In this document: piece by piece, positions 1 to 6,179 of the stretch
Layout: each line of letters opens with the position of its first letter
How positions within the stretch are numbered: the first letter of the stretch is position 1
Assembly (NCBI GenBank): GCA_033763355.1
Contig: JANRKT010000250.1
Coordinates: 1 to 7,736, forward strand
Length of the DNA: 7,736 nucleotides
Direction of reading: 5' to 3'
Source: JANRKT01 sp033763355
GTDB taxonomy: Bacteria; Bacteroidota; Bacteroidia; Chitinophagales; Chitinophagaceae
Program-made: the position numbers and the translations under genes
The notes under the pieces: generated by a model
Told to the model about the DNA's origin: nothing
The model's input: only the letters and a program-made list of their open reading frames with translations
Databases searched by the model: none

Positions 1-336
1 GTAAAACAAAAAAGCCTTATGCTGAATGACATTGACCCTGAGTTTACCATCAGGACAGATGAACACAAGCTGGCATTTGTTTTATGGAACCTGCTGAACA
101 ACACGATTGTTAAAAACCAGTGCAACTGCATACACATTGAAGCCACCATGGTATATGGCAGTGCCCTGATACGCCTAAAAGATGCCGGCGCTTTTACCGC
201 CCATTATGATGAATACAGCTTTGCACAGGTGCTTAATGTAATTGAAAGGATGGGCGGGTATATCGGTTTTAACCGCAACCCCGGAAAGGGAACAACTGTT
301 ACCATCGGGCTAAGCTGCAGTGCAGCAGTAGCCTGA
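1..336 (+). CDS. Histidine-kinase-like ATPase domain, C-terminal fragment (5' end outside window)
   Basis: The reading frame is open from the first base, so the gene starts upstream; the first in-window ATG (position 19) need not be the true start. The visible part resembles the C-terminal half of a GHKL/HATPase_c domain. Counting from that ATG, there is an N-box-like NLLNN at 24-28, a DAGA at 55-58 where active kinases have DxGxG, and a closing GKGTTVTI at 89-96 preceded by MGGYIGF. The second glycine of the G1 box is replaced by Ala, and no GxGL (G2) motif occurs in the lid region, which reads DEYSFAQVLNVIER. ATP binding may therefore be weak or absent. The protein ends a few residues after the domain, with no receiver or output domain behind it. 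The DHp region and any sensor lie outside the window. A sensor-kinase-like fold is well supported; catalytic activity is doubtful. Confidence 0.75.
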   Translation, partial: VKQKSLMLNDIDPEFTIRTDEHKLAFVLWNLLNNTIVKNQCNCIHIEATMVYGSALIRLKDAGAFTAHYDEYSFAQVLNVIERMGGYIGFNRNPGKGTTVTIGLSCSAAVA

Positions 337-394
337 TGCCAGCCTCTCACAAAAAAAATCTTTCAATGCAATACAACCGCATTAGTTTAGCGGC

Positions 395-769
395 ATGGAT
401 AACAATTACTGCATGATGATACTTGTTGCCGGCCCATACCGTTCCGGCACCAATGACCAGCCCGAACTGATAGCCGCTAATGTTGAACACATGGAACAAA
501 CAGCCCTTCAGCTTTACAGGATGGGGCATTTGCCGGTTTTAGGTGAATGGTTTGCGTTACCGCTTATTAAAACTGCCGGCTCATCAAAGACGGGAGATGA
601 AATTTTTAATGAACTGTTTCACCCTTCAGCTATCCGCCTTATTTCAAAATGCGATGCCGTGCTGCGCATCGGCGGGCCTTCATCCGGGGCAGATGAAATG
701 GTAAGAACAGGAAAAGAACTGAAAAAACAAATCTTCACAGACATCAGCGGGATACCTGTATTGCAATAA
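395..769 (+). CDS. Nucleoside 2-deoxyribosyltransferase-like protein (DUF4406-type)
   Basis: This is a small soluble protein of 124 residues. The N-terminal strand and loop ILVAGPYRSGT (9-19) match the nucleotide-binding start typical of nucleoside 2-deoxyribosyltransferase and DUF4406 proteins. Near the C-terminus, CDAVLRIGGPSSGADEMV (86-103) resembles the S-x-G-x(n)-E loop that carries the catalytic Glu in true deoxyribosyltransferases; E101 is the candidate, but its spacing from the Gly differs from the classical motif. The middle LGEWFALPL (49-57) looks like a conserved substrate-side segment. Known relatives cleave or exchange N-glycosidic bonds of deoxynucleosides, or are uncharacterised, so substrate and activity cannot be assigned. 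The start is uncertain: homologues commonly begin close to ILVAGP, and tandem ATGs at 413 and 416 would shorten the protein by 6-7 residues. The gene lies 58 bases after the kinase-like gene and ends 28 bases before the convergent Dabb gene. No clear ribosome binding site was seen. Confidence 0.75.
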   Translation: MDNNYCMMILVAGPYRSGTNDQPELIAANVEHMEQTALQLYRMGHLPVLGEWFALPLIKTAGSSKTGDEIFNELFHPSAIRLISKCDAVLRIGGPSSGADEMVRTGKELKKQIFTDISGIPVLQ

Positions 770-797
770 TATTCCAATAAATTAAAGGTATTCTTCC

Positions 798-1211
798 TTA
801 TACATCTACAGCATCGTACACCACCACTTTTGTCCAAAGGTGCTTACATTCATCAACAAACTTCAGGTGTATGGGATCCCTCTGGTATGTTTCTTCCTCT
901 TCTTTATTGTTAAACAGCAGGAGCCAGGAAACGTTGTAGGTGGTATCAATCACATCCCTGCTGGTATCGGCCGGTTTGCCGATGTGAAACATTTTAATGT
1001 AAGGTATCTTGCTCAGGCCCTCAAGCCCTTTTATAAGTTTGGCGTAATCTTCTTTGCTGGCCGGGTTTTTCAGCCAGAAATATACATGGTGAACAAATAC
1101 GTTTTTTGCAGGCATATGGTTTGCTTTATTTCCTTCAAATGTAACAAATCCCGCTGCTGCAGTTGTCTTTGCTGCATCAGCAATAAATTTCCGGCGTGAA
1201 GTTGTATTCAT
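798..1211 (-). CDS. Dabb (stress-responsive A/B barrel) protein with Tat-like N-terminus
   Basis: The product has 137 residues. Residues 37-137 form a Dabb-type ferredoxin-like barrel: it opens with FVHHVYFWLK (39-48), continues with a central IPYIKMFHIGKP (69-80), and ends with a helix containing the DPIHLKFVDEC segment (112-122) and a last strand KVVVYDAVDV. Dabb proteins are usually small dimeric proteins of the stress-response or polyketide-cyclase-like type, and many have no known substrate. The N-terminus carries SRRKF (5-9) followed by an alanine-rich stretch to about residue 24, which resembles a twin-arginine export signal. The hydrophobic core is short and no clean AxA cleavage site is visible. 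An internal ATG at Met33 would give a cytosolic protein with only the Dabb domain. The gene begins 9 bases after the amidase stop on the same strand, so the two are probably co-transcribed. Family assignment is good; export is probable but unproven. Confidence 0.85.
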   Translation of the reverse strand: MNTTSRRKFIADAAKTTAAAGFVTFEGNKANHMPAKNVFVHHVYFWLKNPASKEDYAKLIKGLEGLSKIPYIKMFHIGKPADTSRDVIDTTYNVSWLLLFNNKEEEETYQRDPIHLKFVDECKHLWTKVVVYDAVDV

Positions 1212-1220
1212 GATAAAATT

Positions 1221-2396
1221 TTATTTAAGTGTTTTTAACCAGTCTTTGATGCCGTCCATGATTTTTCCTGCAACCGCTTTGTGAAATTTCGGGTCAAGTA
1301 TCCTTTTTTCATCTTCCTTATTGCTCAAAAAAGCCACTTCCACCAGGCAGTTTACATAATCTGTTGGTCCGCTTAACGCAAAATTGAAATTACCAACATT
1401 TCCAAATTCGGCAAGTTTTAATTGGAGCATCCGCTTTAATACAGATTGTGATAAAGGGCGGAACCCGATGTACCTGTAATACGTGCTGGTTCCCTGTACG
1501 CTGTCTTTGCCTGATGAATTGAGATGGATACTGATAAGCAAATCAGGATTTTCTTTCTGCAGCATTTCAATCCGCTCAACCATACTTAAAGAAGTATCTT
1601 TTGTCCTCGTCATATAAGTTTTTACCTTGTTTTTCCTGAGTAATGTTTGCAGTTCCTTTGCCATTTTAAGAGTGTAATCTTTCTCCAGTATCCCGCTGGT
1701 AACACCGCTTGCACCGCTGTTATCGCCGCCATGTCCCGCATCAATGGCTATTTTCAGTTTCTTTATATCTGTTACAACCGGCTGCCGTTTTACCTGCACA
1801 ATTAATTTCTTTCCTGTTGTATCATAGCTGATGCTGTGCCCCCAATGCTGCTGGTGTTTTAATTCAATAAACACCCTCAGCACATCATCCTCTGCCTGCT
1901 CATACCATGCATTTTTTATTTCTTTTACCGTGTTAAGCTGGGTAATCCAGTTGGTATTGGAAGTTACCCCAAATACATCAACAACAATTCTTGATGGGTT
2001 GATTTGCTGAATGCTGCGGTATGGCAGGCGTTCGTCAACAGTGATGGCAACATAATCAAATGCAGAATCCCCATAAACCTTCCAGCTGTTGCTTAAATAA
2101 TAAGGTTTAAAAAAATTGCCTTTTAATAATTCAACACTGGCTTTGGGGATATAAGCGGTATGAAATTTAGAAAGCTGTACTTTATAGTCTGTTCCTGAAG
2201 AATCAATTATTTTAAGCAGGATATTGGTATCCAGGTAGGTCATTTTAGCGCCGCCCAGTCGGTCATCACCCAATCCATACTCGAGGTAAGGGAGCTTTCC
2301 TGAAGTTTTTCCCGTAATAAACTTTACAGCATCCTGTGAACAAAGCTTTAAGCAGGATGAATAAAGGAAAACCATTAGTAAGGCAGTTCTCATCAT
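1221..2396 (-). CDS. Exported N-acetylmuramoyl-L-alanine amidase (Amidase_3, AmiC-like)
   Basis: This 391-residue peptidoglycan hydrolase is predicted to cleave the amide bond between N-acetylmuramic acid and L-Ala of the stem peptide in the periplasm. Residues 1-20 are a hydrophobic Sec-type signal with two Cys (15 and 19); neither sits in a good lipobox. Residues about 45-92 look like an SH3-type beta segment. Residues about 105-203 resemble an AMIN-like beta domain (RIVVDVFG at 136-143, LRVFIELK at 173-180). The catalytic Amidase_3 domain runs from about 214 to the end. Zn ligands are H222 (in DAGHGG), E238 (in ILEKDY) and H291 (in ISIHLNSS), and the catalytic Glu is E353 (in VEVAFLSN), so it appears active. 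This is the domain order of AmiC-type division amidases. The start is a tandem ATG ATG at 2391-2396; no good promoter or Shine-Dalgarno sequence is evident upstream. The Dabb gene follows in the same transcript. Confidence 0.93.
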   Translation of the reverse strand: MMRTALLMVFLYSSCLKLCSQDAVKFITGKTSGKLPYLEYGLGDDRLGGAKMTYLDTNILLKIIDSSGTDYKVQLSKFHTAYIPKASVELLKGNFFKPYYLSNSWKVYGDSAFDYVAITVDERLPYRSIQQINPSRIVVDVFGVTSNTNWITQLNTVKEIKNAWYEQAEDDVLRVFIELKHQQHWGHSISYDTTGKKLIVQVKRQPVVTDIKKLKIAIDAGHGGDNSGASGVTSGILEKDYTLKMAKELQTLLRKNKVKTYMTRTKDTSLSMVERIEMLQKENPDLLISIHLNSSGKDSVQGTSTYYRYIGFRPLSQSVLKRMLQLKLAEFGNVGNFNFALSGPTDYVNCLVEVAFLSNKEDEKRILDPKFHKAVAGKIMDGIKDWLKTLK

Positions 2397-2471
2397 GCCT
2401 GAAAGTTAATATAAAAAGTACGCAAGCCATACACAGGTAGTTCTACGATGAGGCAAAGTGGTTTTTCTCCA

Positions 2472-2524
2472 TTTTAACGGAATACACTGGATTATGCACT
2501 TAAATAATATGTACCCCGTTAAAA
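2472..2524. repeat. 9-bp perfect inverted repeat upstream of the seven-helix protein gene
   Basis: TTTTAACGG at 2472-2480 is repeated in inverted orientation as CCGTTAAAA at 2516-2524, with a 35-base AT-rich spacer. It lies in the 165-base gap between the divergent amidase and membrane-protein genes, 37 bases before the ATG at 2562. It could be two half-sites for a regulator, a long hairpin in a leader RNA, or chance. No TAnnTTTG promoter element was found nearby to decide between these. Confidence 0.45.
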
Positions 2525-2561
2525 CAAACAGGAGATTTAAAAGATATAAGATATACTACTT

Positions 2562-3302
2562 ATGAAAAACGGGATTCTTGCTGAATGGAATTACTGGCTG
2601 GGTATTATCAGCACCATGATTTTATGCTTACCTGTATTGATTATTCTTTACCGGAGGTTGTTTACACGCCTGAGTTTTGCCGCATTAGGGGTTTATTATA
2701 CCAGCACTGTTGCCTATAATTTAATGACCATTGGTATTGTAAAAGCTTCAGCCAAAACAATAGGTTATGTCGGCCTTGTTAATAACCTTATTGATACGCC
2801 CCTTATGCTGCTGTTCCTCCTCTTTTACAGCTACAATACAAAAATTACAAAAGCCATTTACCTGGCTGCGGGTTTATTCATTGTTTTTGAAATTATAACA
2901 GTTATAACAATGGGTATTTCTGTAACCGCAATTACTGTTATTCTTGCGCCTGGCCTTTTACTTACACTTGGTTTGAGTTTGTTCTTTTTTGGCAACACCA
3001 TAAAAATTATCATAAGCGACAGGATAAAACCCGCAAAGGGGCTTATGGTAAGTGCAATCGCTTTTTCTTATAGCTGCTTTCTTATTCTTTACATTCTCTT
3101 TTATATTGTAAAAACAAAAAACACCGATGACTGCTTTTTCATGTATTACCTCAGCTCGCTTATTTCAGGTGTTGTGATGTCAGCAGGTTTGCTTACCATA
3201 AAAGAAAAAGATGCTGCCCCACCCGCCCCAAATAAAAAGAAAGATGTAATGAAGAAAGATATTGAGCCATCCTGGCTTGAAGACAGCAGTGTATTCAATT
3301 AA
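2562..3302 (+). CDS. Uncharacterised integral membrane protein, seven predicted helices
   Basis: I do not recognise a named family for this 246-residue protein. Hydrophobic segments are visible at about 12-30, 36-58, 68-90, 96-116, 119-144, 159-183 and 194-212, giving a seven-helix layout. Positive charges after helix 1 (RRLFTR, 31-36), after helix 5 (KIIISDRIKPAK) and after helix 7 suggest an outside N-terminus and a cytoplasmic C-terminus. The tail (214-246) is hydrophilic, with APPAPNKKK and KKDIEPSWLEDSS stretches, and has no recognisable domain. The layout resembles a free-standing seven-helix sensor module, like those fused to kinases in Bacteroidota, but no output domain is attached. 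A lone transporter-like or structural role is equally possible. It stands alone on the + strand: the neighbour on the left is divergent and no + strand gene follows closely. A GGAGA at 2531-2535 is too far (27 bases) to act as a ribosome binding site for this ATG. Confidence 0.8.
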   Translation: MKNGILAEWNYWLGIISTMILCLPVLIILYRRLFTRLSFAALGVYYTSTVAYNLMTIGIVKASAKTIGYVGLVNNLIDTPLMLLFLLFYSYNTKITKAIYLAAGLFIVFEIITVITMGISVTAITVILAPGLLLTLGLSLFFFGNTIKIIISDRIKPAKGLMVSAIAFSYSCFLILYILFYIVKTKNTDDCFFMYYLSSLISGVVMSAGLLTIKEKDAAPPAPNKKKDVMKKDIEPSWLEDSSVFN

Positions 3303-3348
3303 ATCTGTTTTTATATTATACCGTTTAGACTCTAAAAATACATCATGT

Positions 3349-3387
3349 GTTAGTGGGGACCCGCCTATCGGACAGGCAGGCACCAAC
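3349..3387. repeat. Nested palindromic, REP-like element
   Basis: GTTAGTG (3349-3355) pairs with CACCAAC (3381-3387) with one mismatch. Between them GCCTATC (3363-3369) and GACAGGC (3371-3377) form an almost spacer-free palindrome with 6 of 7 positions matching. This segment and the following 50 bases are GC-rich compared with the surrounding AT-rich spacer. They include CAGCG-GCGG-CGCTG at 3407-3420, a 5-bp perfect inverted repeat. The composition and nested symmetry look like a dispersed intergenic repeat of the kind found in Bacteroidota genomes. Only one copy is in this window, so repetition is inferred. No gene was found in 3303-3510, and nothing further was recognised in 3421-3510. Confidence 0.4.
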
Positions 3388-3509
3388 GCTGGCTGGTAGT
3401 CATTGGCAGCGGCGGCGCTGACAATAACAGTGTACTTTTAAAGTCTTATTGGTATTAGATTACTACCGCTGATAAACAGGGCACACCGGCCTGCAATTAC
3501 AATATGCAC

Positions 3510-3551
3510 AAAAAAAGAACTGCCCCGGAAAAACCAGGGCAGTCCTCTTTT
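3510..3551 (-). terminator. Intrinsic terminator of the 36-residue membrane protein gene
   Basis: ACTGCCC (3519-3525) pairs perfectly with GGGCAGT (3537-3543). After one C/A mismatch, an inner GG/CC pair closes an AAAAA loop. Read on the - strand, the stem is followed by TTCTTTTTTT, a strong T-tract, starting about 26 bases after the stop codon of the small gene at 3570. On the + strand the stem is followed by CCTCTTTT, so it may also act, less well, against transcription coming from the seven-helix protein gene. Confidence 0.85.
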
Positions 3552-3569
3552 CACAAAAATAGTTTTACA

Positions 3570-3680
3570 CTACCTGATAAGCTGTGCAAACAATAAAGTA
3601 CAAATTGAAGCTACGATAAATGCGATGGTAATTTTCTTATACACCTGTCCTGCGGTGTAAACTCTTTCATTTGTTTTCAT
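3570..3680 (-). CDS. Small single-pass membrane protein, 36 residues
   Basis: This short frame runs from ATG at 3680-3678 to TAG at 3572-3570. It encodes a hydrophilic, charged N-terminus (MKTNERVYTAGQVYKK, residues 1-16), one clean membrane helix (ITIAFIVASICTLLFAQ, 17-33) and a short end (LIR). The positive charges before the helix favour a cytoplasmic N-terminus. No family is recognised. A real gene is supported by the sensible amphipathic-then-hydrophobic architecture, the lack of any competing gene, and a strong intrinsic terminator right after the stop. A hairpin at 3708-3738 lies 28 bases upstream of the start, so the gene is bracketed by hairpins. No TAnnTTTG promoter was found between that hairpin and the ATG. 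Expression may come by read-through from the acyl-CoA dehydrogenase operon or from an unrecognised promoter. The role is unknown; small proteins of this type often modulate membrane complexes, which is only an analogy here. Confidence 0.65.
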   Translation of the reverse strand: MKTNERVYTAGQVYKKITIAFIVASICTLLFAQLIR

Positions 3681-3707
3681 AAATACAGATTTGGGTTTGA
3701 GGTTAAA

Positions 3708-3738
3708 ATTCCGGCCGCTTTAATTTTGCGACCGGAAT
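3708..3738 (-). terminator. Hairpin with T-run: likely terminator of the MarR/acyl-CoA dehydrogenase operon
   Basis: Arms 3708-3718 (ATTCCGGCCGC) and 3728-3738 (GCGACCGGAAT) pair over 11 positions around a 9-base loop. In the - strand RNA all positions pair, with one G-U wobble; in the + strand RNA that position is a C-A mismatch. Read on the - strand the stem runs into AATTTTAA, so it suits termination of the transcript ending at 3890, about 150 bases upstream. Because the small membrane protein gene starts 28 bases further on, it could instead be a leader hairpin or attenuator of that gene. Confidence 0.55.
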
Positions 3739-3889
3739 ATGAACGCATGTTTTTTCCTGCTTAGTATTTTCCGTATGCAGTTTTTATTTTTTTATTTTTT
3801 CCACTGCGCCCCCTGTAATACTGACTGGCAAAGGGTTACAAAGGAATTCTGTAAGTTATGAAAATGAAAGAATCGTAGTTTTACGGTAT

Positions 3890-5683
3890 TTAAAATGGAT
3901 ATTTATTTTCATTTATGAAGTGGGCGGCTATCCTTCTGCGTGCCGCTTTGCTGTTAAACGGCTGTGCTTTGGTAAAGCGTTTTAAGCCCAGCAGCATCAT
4001 GCGCTGTTCATCACCATCAGCAAATGAATTGATGGCATCTTTACCGTATTTATTCACCCTGTCTGCAGCATCATACAAATAAGTTCTGGCTATATCAATA
4101 TATAAAGAAGCAGCCTGCTCACCCAGCTTATCAGCAATTTTTACGGCCCTCAGCAAAGCGCTTTCTGCATGAAATACTTCAATGGCCATATCGGCAACAT
4201 TCATCAGTATTTCCTGTTCATATTCCAGTTTCATCATCAGCTTTTGCGCAGCGGCGCCTGATACCATGAGAATTGCTTTCTTCATGTCCCGTATCAGTTT
4301 CTTTTCTGCAGCAAAAGCTTCATCATCTCCTGAACCAAAATCAGGAATACTCATCAGTTCTTTTTGTACTGCCATTGCAGCGCTCATTACATCCAGCCTT
4401 CCTTTCATTGCCCTTTTTAATACCATATCAACTGTAAGCAGCCTGTTGATTTCATTGGTGCCCTCATATATCCTGTTAATGCGGCTGTCGCGGTAAGCCC
4501 TTGAAATGGTATATTCAGCGCTGAAACCATTACCCCCGTGGATCTGTACGCCTTCATCAACAACAAAATCCAGCAACTCGCTTCCGAAAACTTTTAACAT
4601 GGCGCATTCAATAGCATACTCTTCTGCTGCACCAAGTAAAGACTCATTAAATGGCTTGCCTGAAGAAAGCAGTTGCCTTTCTTTTTCATCAATCCAGTGT
4701 GCAGAGCGGTACAAGGCACTTTCACAAACCCATATCATGATTGCCATTTCTGCGAGCTTGTGCTGAATGGCGCCAAACTTTGCAATGGGTTGCTTAAACT
4801 GTTCACGTGTATTGGCATACTGAACTGATGTTGTTGCCGCTCTTTTTGCGCCACCCAATGCTGCGGCACATAATTTTAAACGGCCAATGTTCAGGATGTT
4901 GAAAGCAATGACATGCCCTTTTCCAATTTCGCCCAATACATTTTCAACAGGCACTTTACAATCCTGAAAGTATAATTGAACAGTTGATGAACCTTTAATT
5001 CCCATCTTGTGTTCTTCGGGGCCCTGTGTAAATCCTTCGAACCCCCTTTCCACAATAAAGCCTGTGAATTTATCACCATCAATTTTTGCAAATACTGTAT
5101 ATATATCTGCAAAGCCCCCGTTGGTTATCCAGCATTTCTGCCCGTTTAAAATATAATGCTTTCCATCGGTGCTGAGTTTGGCAGTGGTTTTTGCACTCAA
5201 TGCATCGCTGCCGCTGTTGGGTTCTGTTAAGCCATAAGATCCTTTCCATTCGCCAGTAGCAAGTTTGGGAATATATTTTGCTTTTTGCTCAGGCGTACCG
5301 AAATATAAAATAGGTAGTGTCCCGATTCCTGTATGTGCAGCAATGGCAACAGAAAATGAAAAACCGCCACCCAATCCTTCATTTACTATAGTAGAAGTAA
5401 TAAATTCTTTACCCAAACCGCCAAATTCTTCAGGTATAGAAGTACTAAGCAAACCCTGTTCGCCTGCTTTATCCATCAATGATGGCATTAAGCCGGGCTC
5501 AAGGTTATCAATACGTTCAAGTATCGGCAACACTTCGGCATCAAGAAAAGACTGGCACATATCCATGACCATCTTTTGCTCTTCATTAAAATCTTCAGGT
5601 GTGTAGGTGTCCGCAGGTGAACTTTCTTTGATCAGCCATTCCCCGCCTTTCAGGACTGCAGCGGCTTGCAATGTTGTTGACAT
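3890..5683 (-). CDS. Acyl-CoA dehydrogenase, approx. 600-residue type (fatty acid beta-oxidation)
   Basis: This FAD-dependent enzyme is predicted to oxidise acyl-CoA to trans-2-enoyl-CoA, the first step of beta-oxidation, in the cytoplasm. In the 597 residues, the N-terminal helical domain covers about 30-145. The middle beta domain contains the flavin-site motif YGLTEPNSGSDA (150-161) and WITNG (185-189). The C-terminal helical domain contains QIHGGNGF (380-387) and RIYEGTNEI (404-412), where E407 is the expected catalytic base, in the position used by MCAD and VLCAD. About 170 further residues follow, longer than the roughly 380-residue short- and medium-chain enzymes and similar to VLCAD/ACAD9-type proteins, so a long-chain substrate is plausible but inferred. 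All key motifs are intact. The gene begins 33 bases after the MarR stop on the same strand, which makes an operon very likely. No thiolase or hydroxyacyl-CoA dehydrogenase gene accompanies it here. Confidence 0.95.
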   Translation of the reverse strand: MSTTLQAAAVLKGGEWLIKESSPADTYTPEDFNEEQKMVMDMCQSFLDAEVLPILERIDNLEPGLMPSLMDKAGEQGLLSTSIPEEFGGLGKEFITSTIVNEGLGGGFSFSVAIAAHTGIGTLPILYFGTPEQKAKYIPKLATGEWKGSYGLTEPNSGSDALSAKTTAKLSTDGKHYILNGQKCWITNGGFADIYTVFAKIDGDKFTGFIVERGFEGFTQGPEEHKMGIKGSSTVQLYFQDCKVPVENVLGEIGKGHVIAFNILNIGRLKLCAAALGGAKRAATTSVQYANTREQFKQPIAKFGAIQHKLAEMAIMIWVCESALYRSAHWIDEKERQLLSSGKPFNESLLGAAEEYAIECAMLKVFGSELLDFVVDEGVQIHGGNGFSAEYTISRAYRDSRINRIYEGTNEINRLLTVDMVLKRAMKGRLDVMSAAMAVQKELMSIPDFGSGDDEAFAAEKKLIRDMKKAILMVSGAAAQKLMMKLEYEQEILMNVADMAIEVFHAESALLRAVKIADKLGEQAASLYIDIARTYLYDAADRVNKYGKDAINSFADGDEQRMMLLGLKRFTKAQPFNSKAARRRIAAHFINENKYPF

Positions 5684-5716
5684 AATGGACTGTTTTTACT
5701 GGTGATAAAACTTTTT

Positions 5717-6157
5717 TTATTTAAGGTTATCGTACACTTTTTGTAAAACTGATTTGCACACTTCAATCTCGTCTGCCGTTACCCCCTCAAGCGCTTCGTT
5801 CAGTGTAAGGCCTGCAAGCTCCATCGTTTGTTCCTGCAATTTCTTTGCCGTATCAGTAAGGTAAATCATGTTCATGCGCCTGTCTTCTTTGGAAGCCACC
5901 CTTTTAACCAGTTTTAATTTTTCCAGGTTGTCCACCAGCCTTGTTATGCTGGGTTTGTCCCTGAAGGTGGCATTGCACAATTCCTGCTGGCTCATGCCAT
6001 CCTGTTTCCACAAATGATACAGCACACTCCATTGCTCAATGGTTATTTCTATCCCGTTCTGTTTAAAGTTTTTCTGCAACCGCCGGGCCATGGCAGTGGA
6101 TGCTTTACCTGTGGTAAAACTGTATAATTCCCCTCTTTTAAAATGGTTGTTTGGCAT
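5717..6157 (-). CDS. MarR-family transcriptional regulator
   Basis: The product has 146 residues, the usual MarR length. An N-terminal dimerisation helix (about 8-34) is followed by the winged helix-turn-helix: MSQQELCNATF (55-65), a recognition helix around DKPSITRLVDNLEKLKLV (67-84), and a wing with EDRR (91-94), the conserved Asp-Arg pair that contacts DNA. C-terminal helices (102-146) complete the dimer interface. MarR proteins are dimeric and normally repress their own operon until a small ligand binds. Its position as first gene before the acyl-CoA dehydrogenase suggests control by fatty acids or acyl-CoAs, which is an inference. A 16-bp perfect palindrome overlaps the predicted transcription start just upstream of the ATG, supporting autoregulation. 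The start MPNNHF is preferred because it lies directly behind that promoter and operator. Confidence 0.93.
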   Translation of the reverse strand: MPNNHFKRGELYSFTTGKASTAMARRLQKNFKQNGIEITIEQWSVLYHLWKQDGMSQQELCNATFRDKPSITRLVDNLEKLKLVKRVASKEDRRMNMIYLTDTAKKLQEQTMELAGLTLNEALEGVTADEIEVCKSVLQKVYDNLK

Positions 6158-6161
6158 ATTG

Positions 6162-6177
6162 TTAGTTATGCAACTAA
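6162..6177. promoter_or_regulatory. Candidate MarR operator palindrome
   Basis: TTAGTT-ATGC-AACTAA is a perfect 6-bp inverted repeat around a 4-base centre, the size and AGTT/AACT style expected of a MarR dimer site. It starts 2 bases after the predicted -7 box and ends 4 bases before the MarR start codon, so a bound repressor would cover the transcription start. No second copy was noticed upstream of the acyl-CoA dehydrogenase gene. Confidence 0.65.
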
Positions 6178-6179
6178 TT

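Noticed and set aside
383..390. TAGTTTAG as a -7 box for the deoxyribosyltransferase-like gene.
   Set aside because: It has one mismatch in the conserved TTTG part, sits only 4 bases before the ATG at 395, and no -33 partner was identified.
840..1199. Long + strand frame opposite the Dabb gene.
   Set aside because: It is the antisense of a clear Dabb domain and has no family-like motifs of its own.
2413..2420. TACTTTTT on the - strand as a -7 box for the amidase gene.
   Set aside because: It differs from TAnnTTTG at the last base, and the nearest upstream TTTG is 33 bases away, too far for a -33 element.
3180..3386. A - strand frame of 68 codons across the end of the seven-helix gene and the palindromic patch.
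   Set aside because: It overlaps the coding 3' end of the membrane protein and then runs through the repeat-like patch. It shows no start signal or protein-like pattern.
3696..3861. A + strand TTTG-N21-TAATTTTG promoter match followed by a 40-codon Phe-rich frame (3739-3861).
   Set aside because: The -7 match lies in the loop of the 3708-3738 hairpin. The frame is Phe-rich simply because it crosses long T-tracts, and its C-terminal half shows no protein-like pattern. It may be chance; conservation of the frame would be needed to call it.
4182..4766. Two + strand frames opposite the acyl-CoA dehydrogenase gene, Ser- and Ile-rich.
   Set aside because: They mirror codons of an intact enzyme gene with all catalytic motifs and show no motif of their own.
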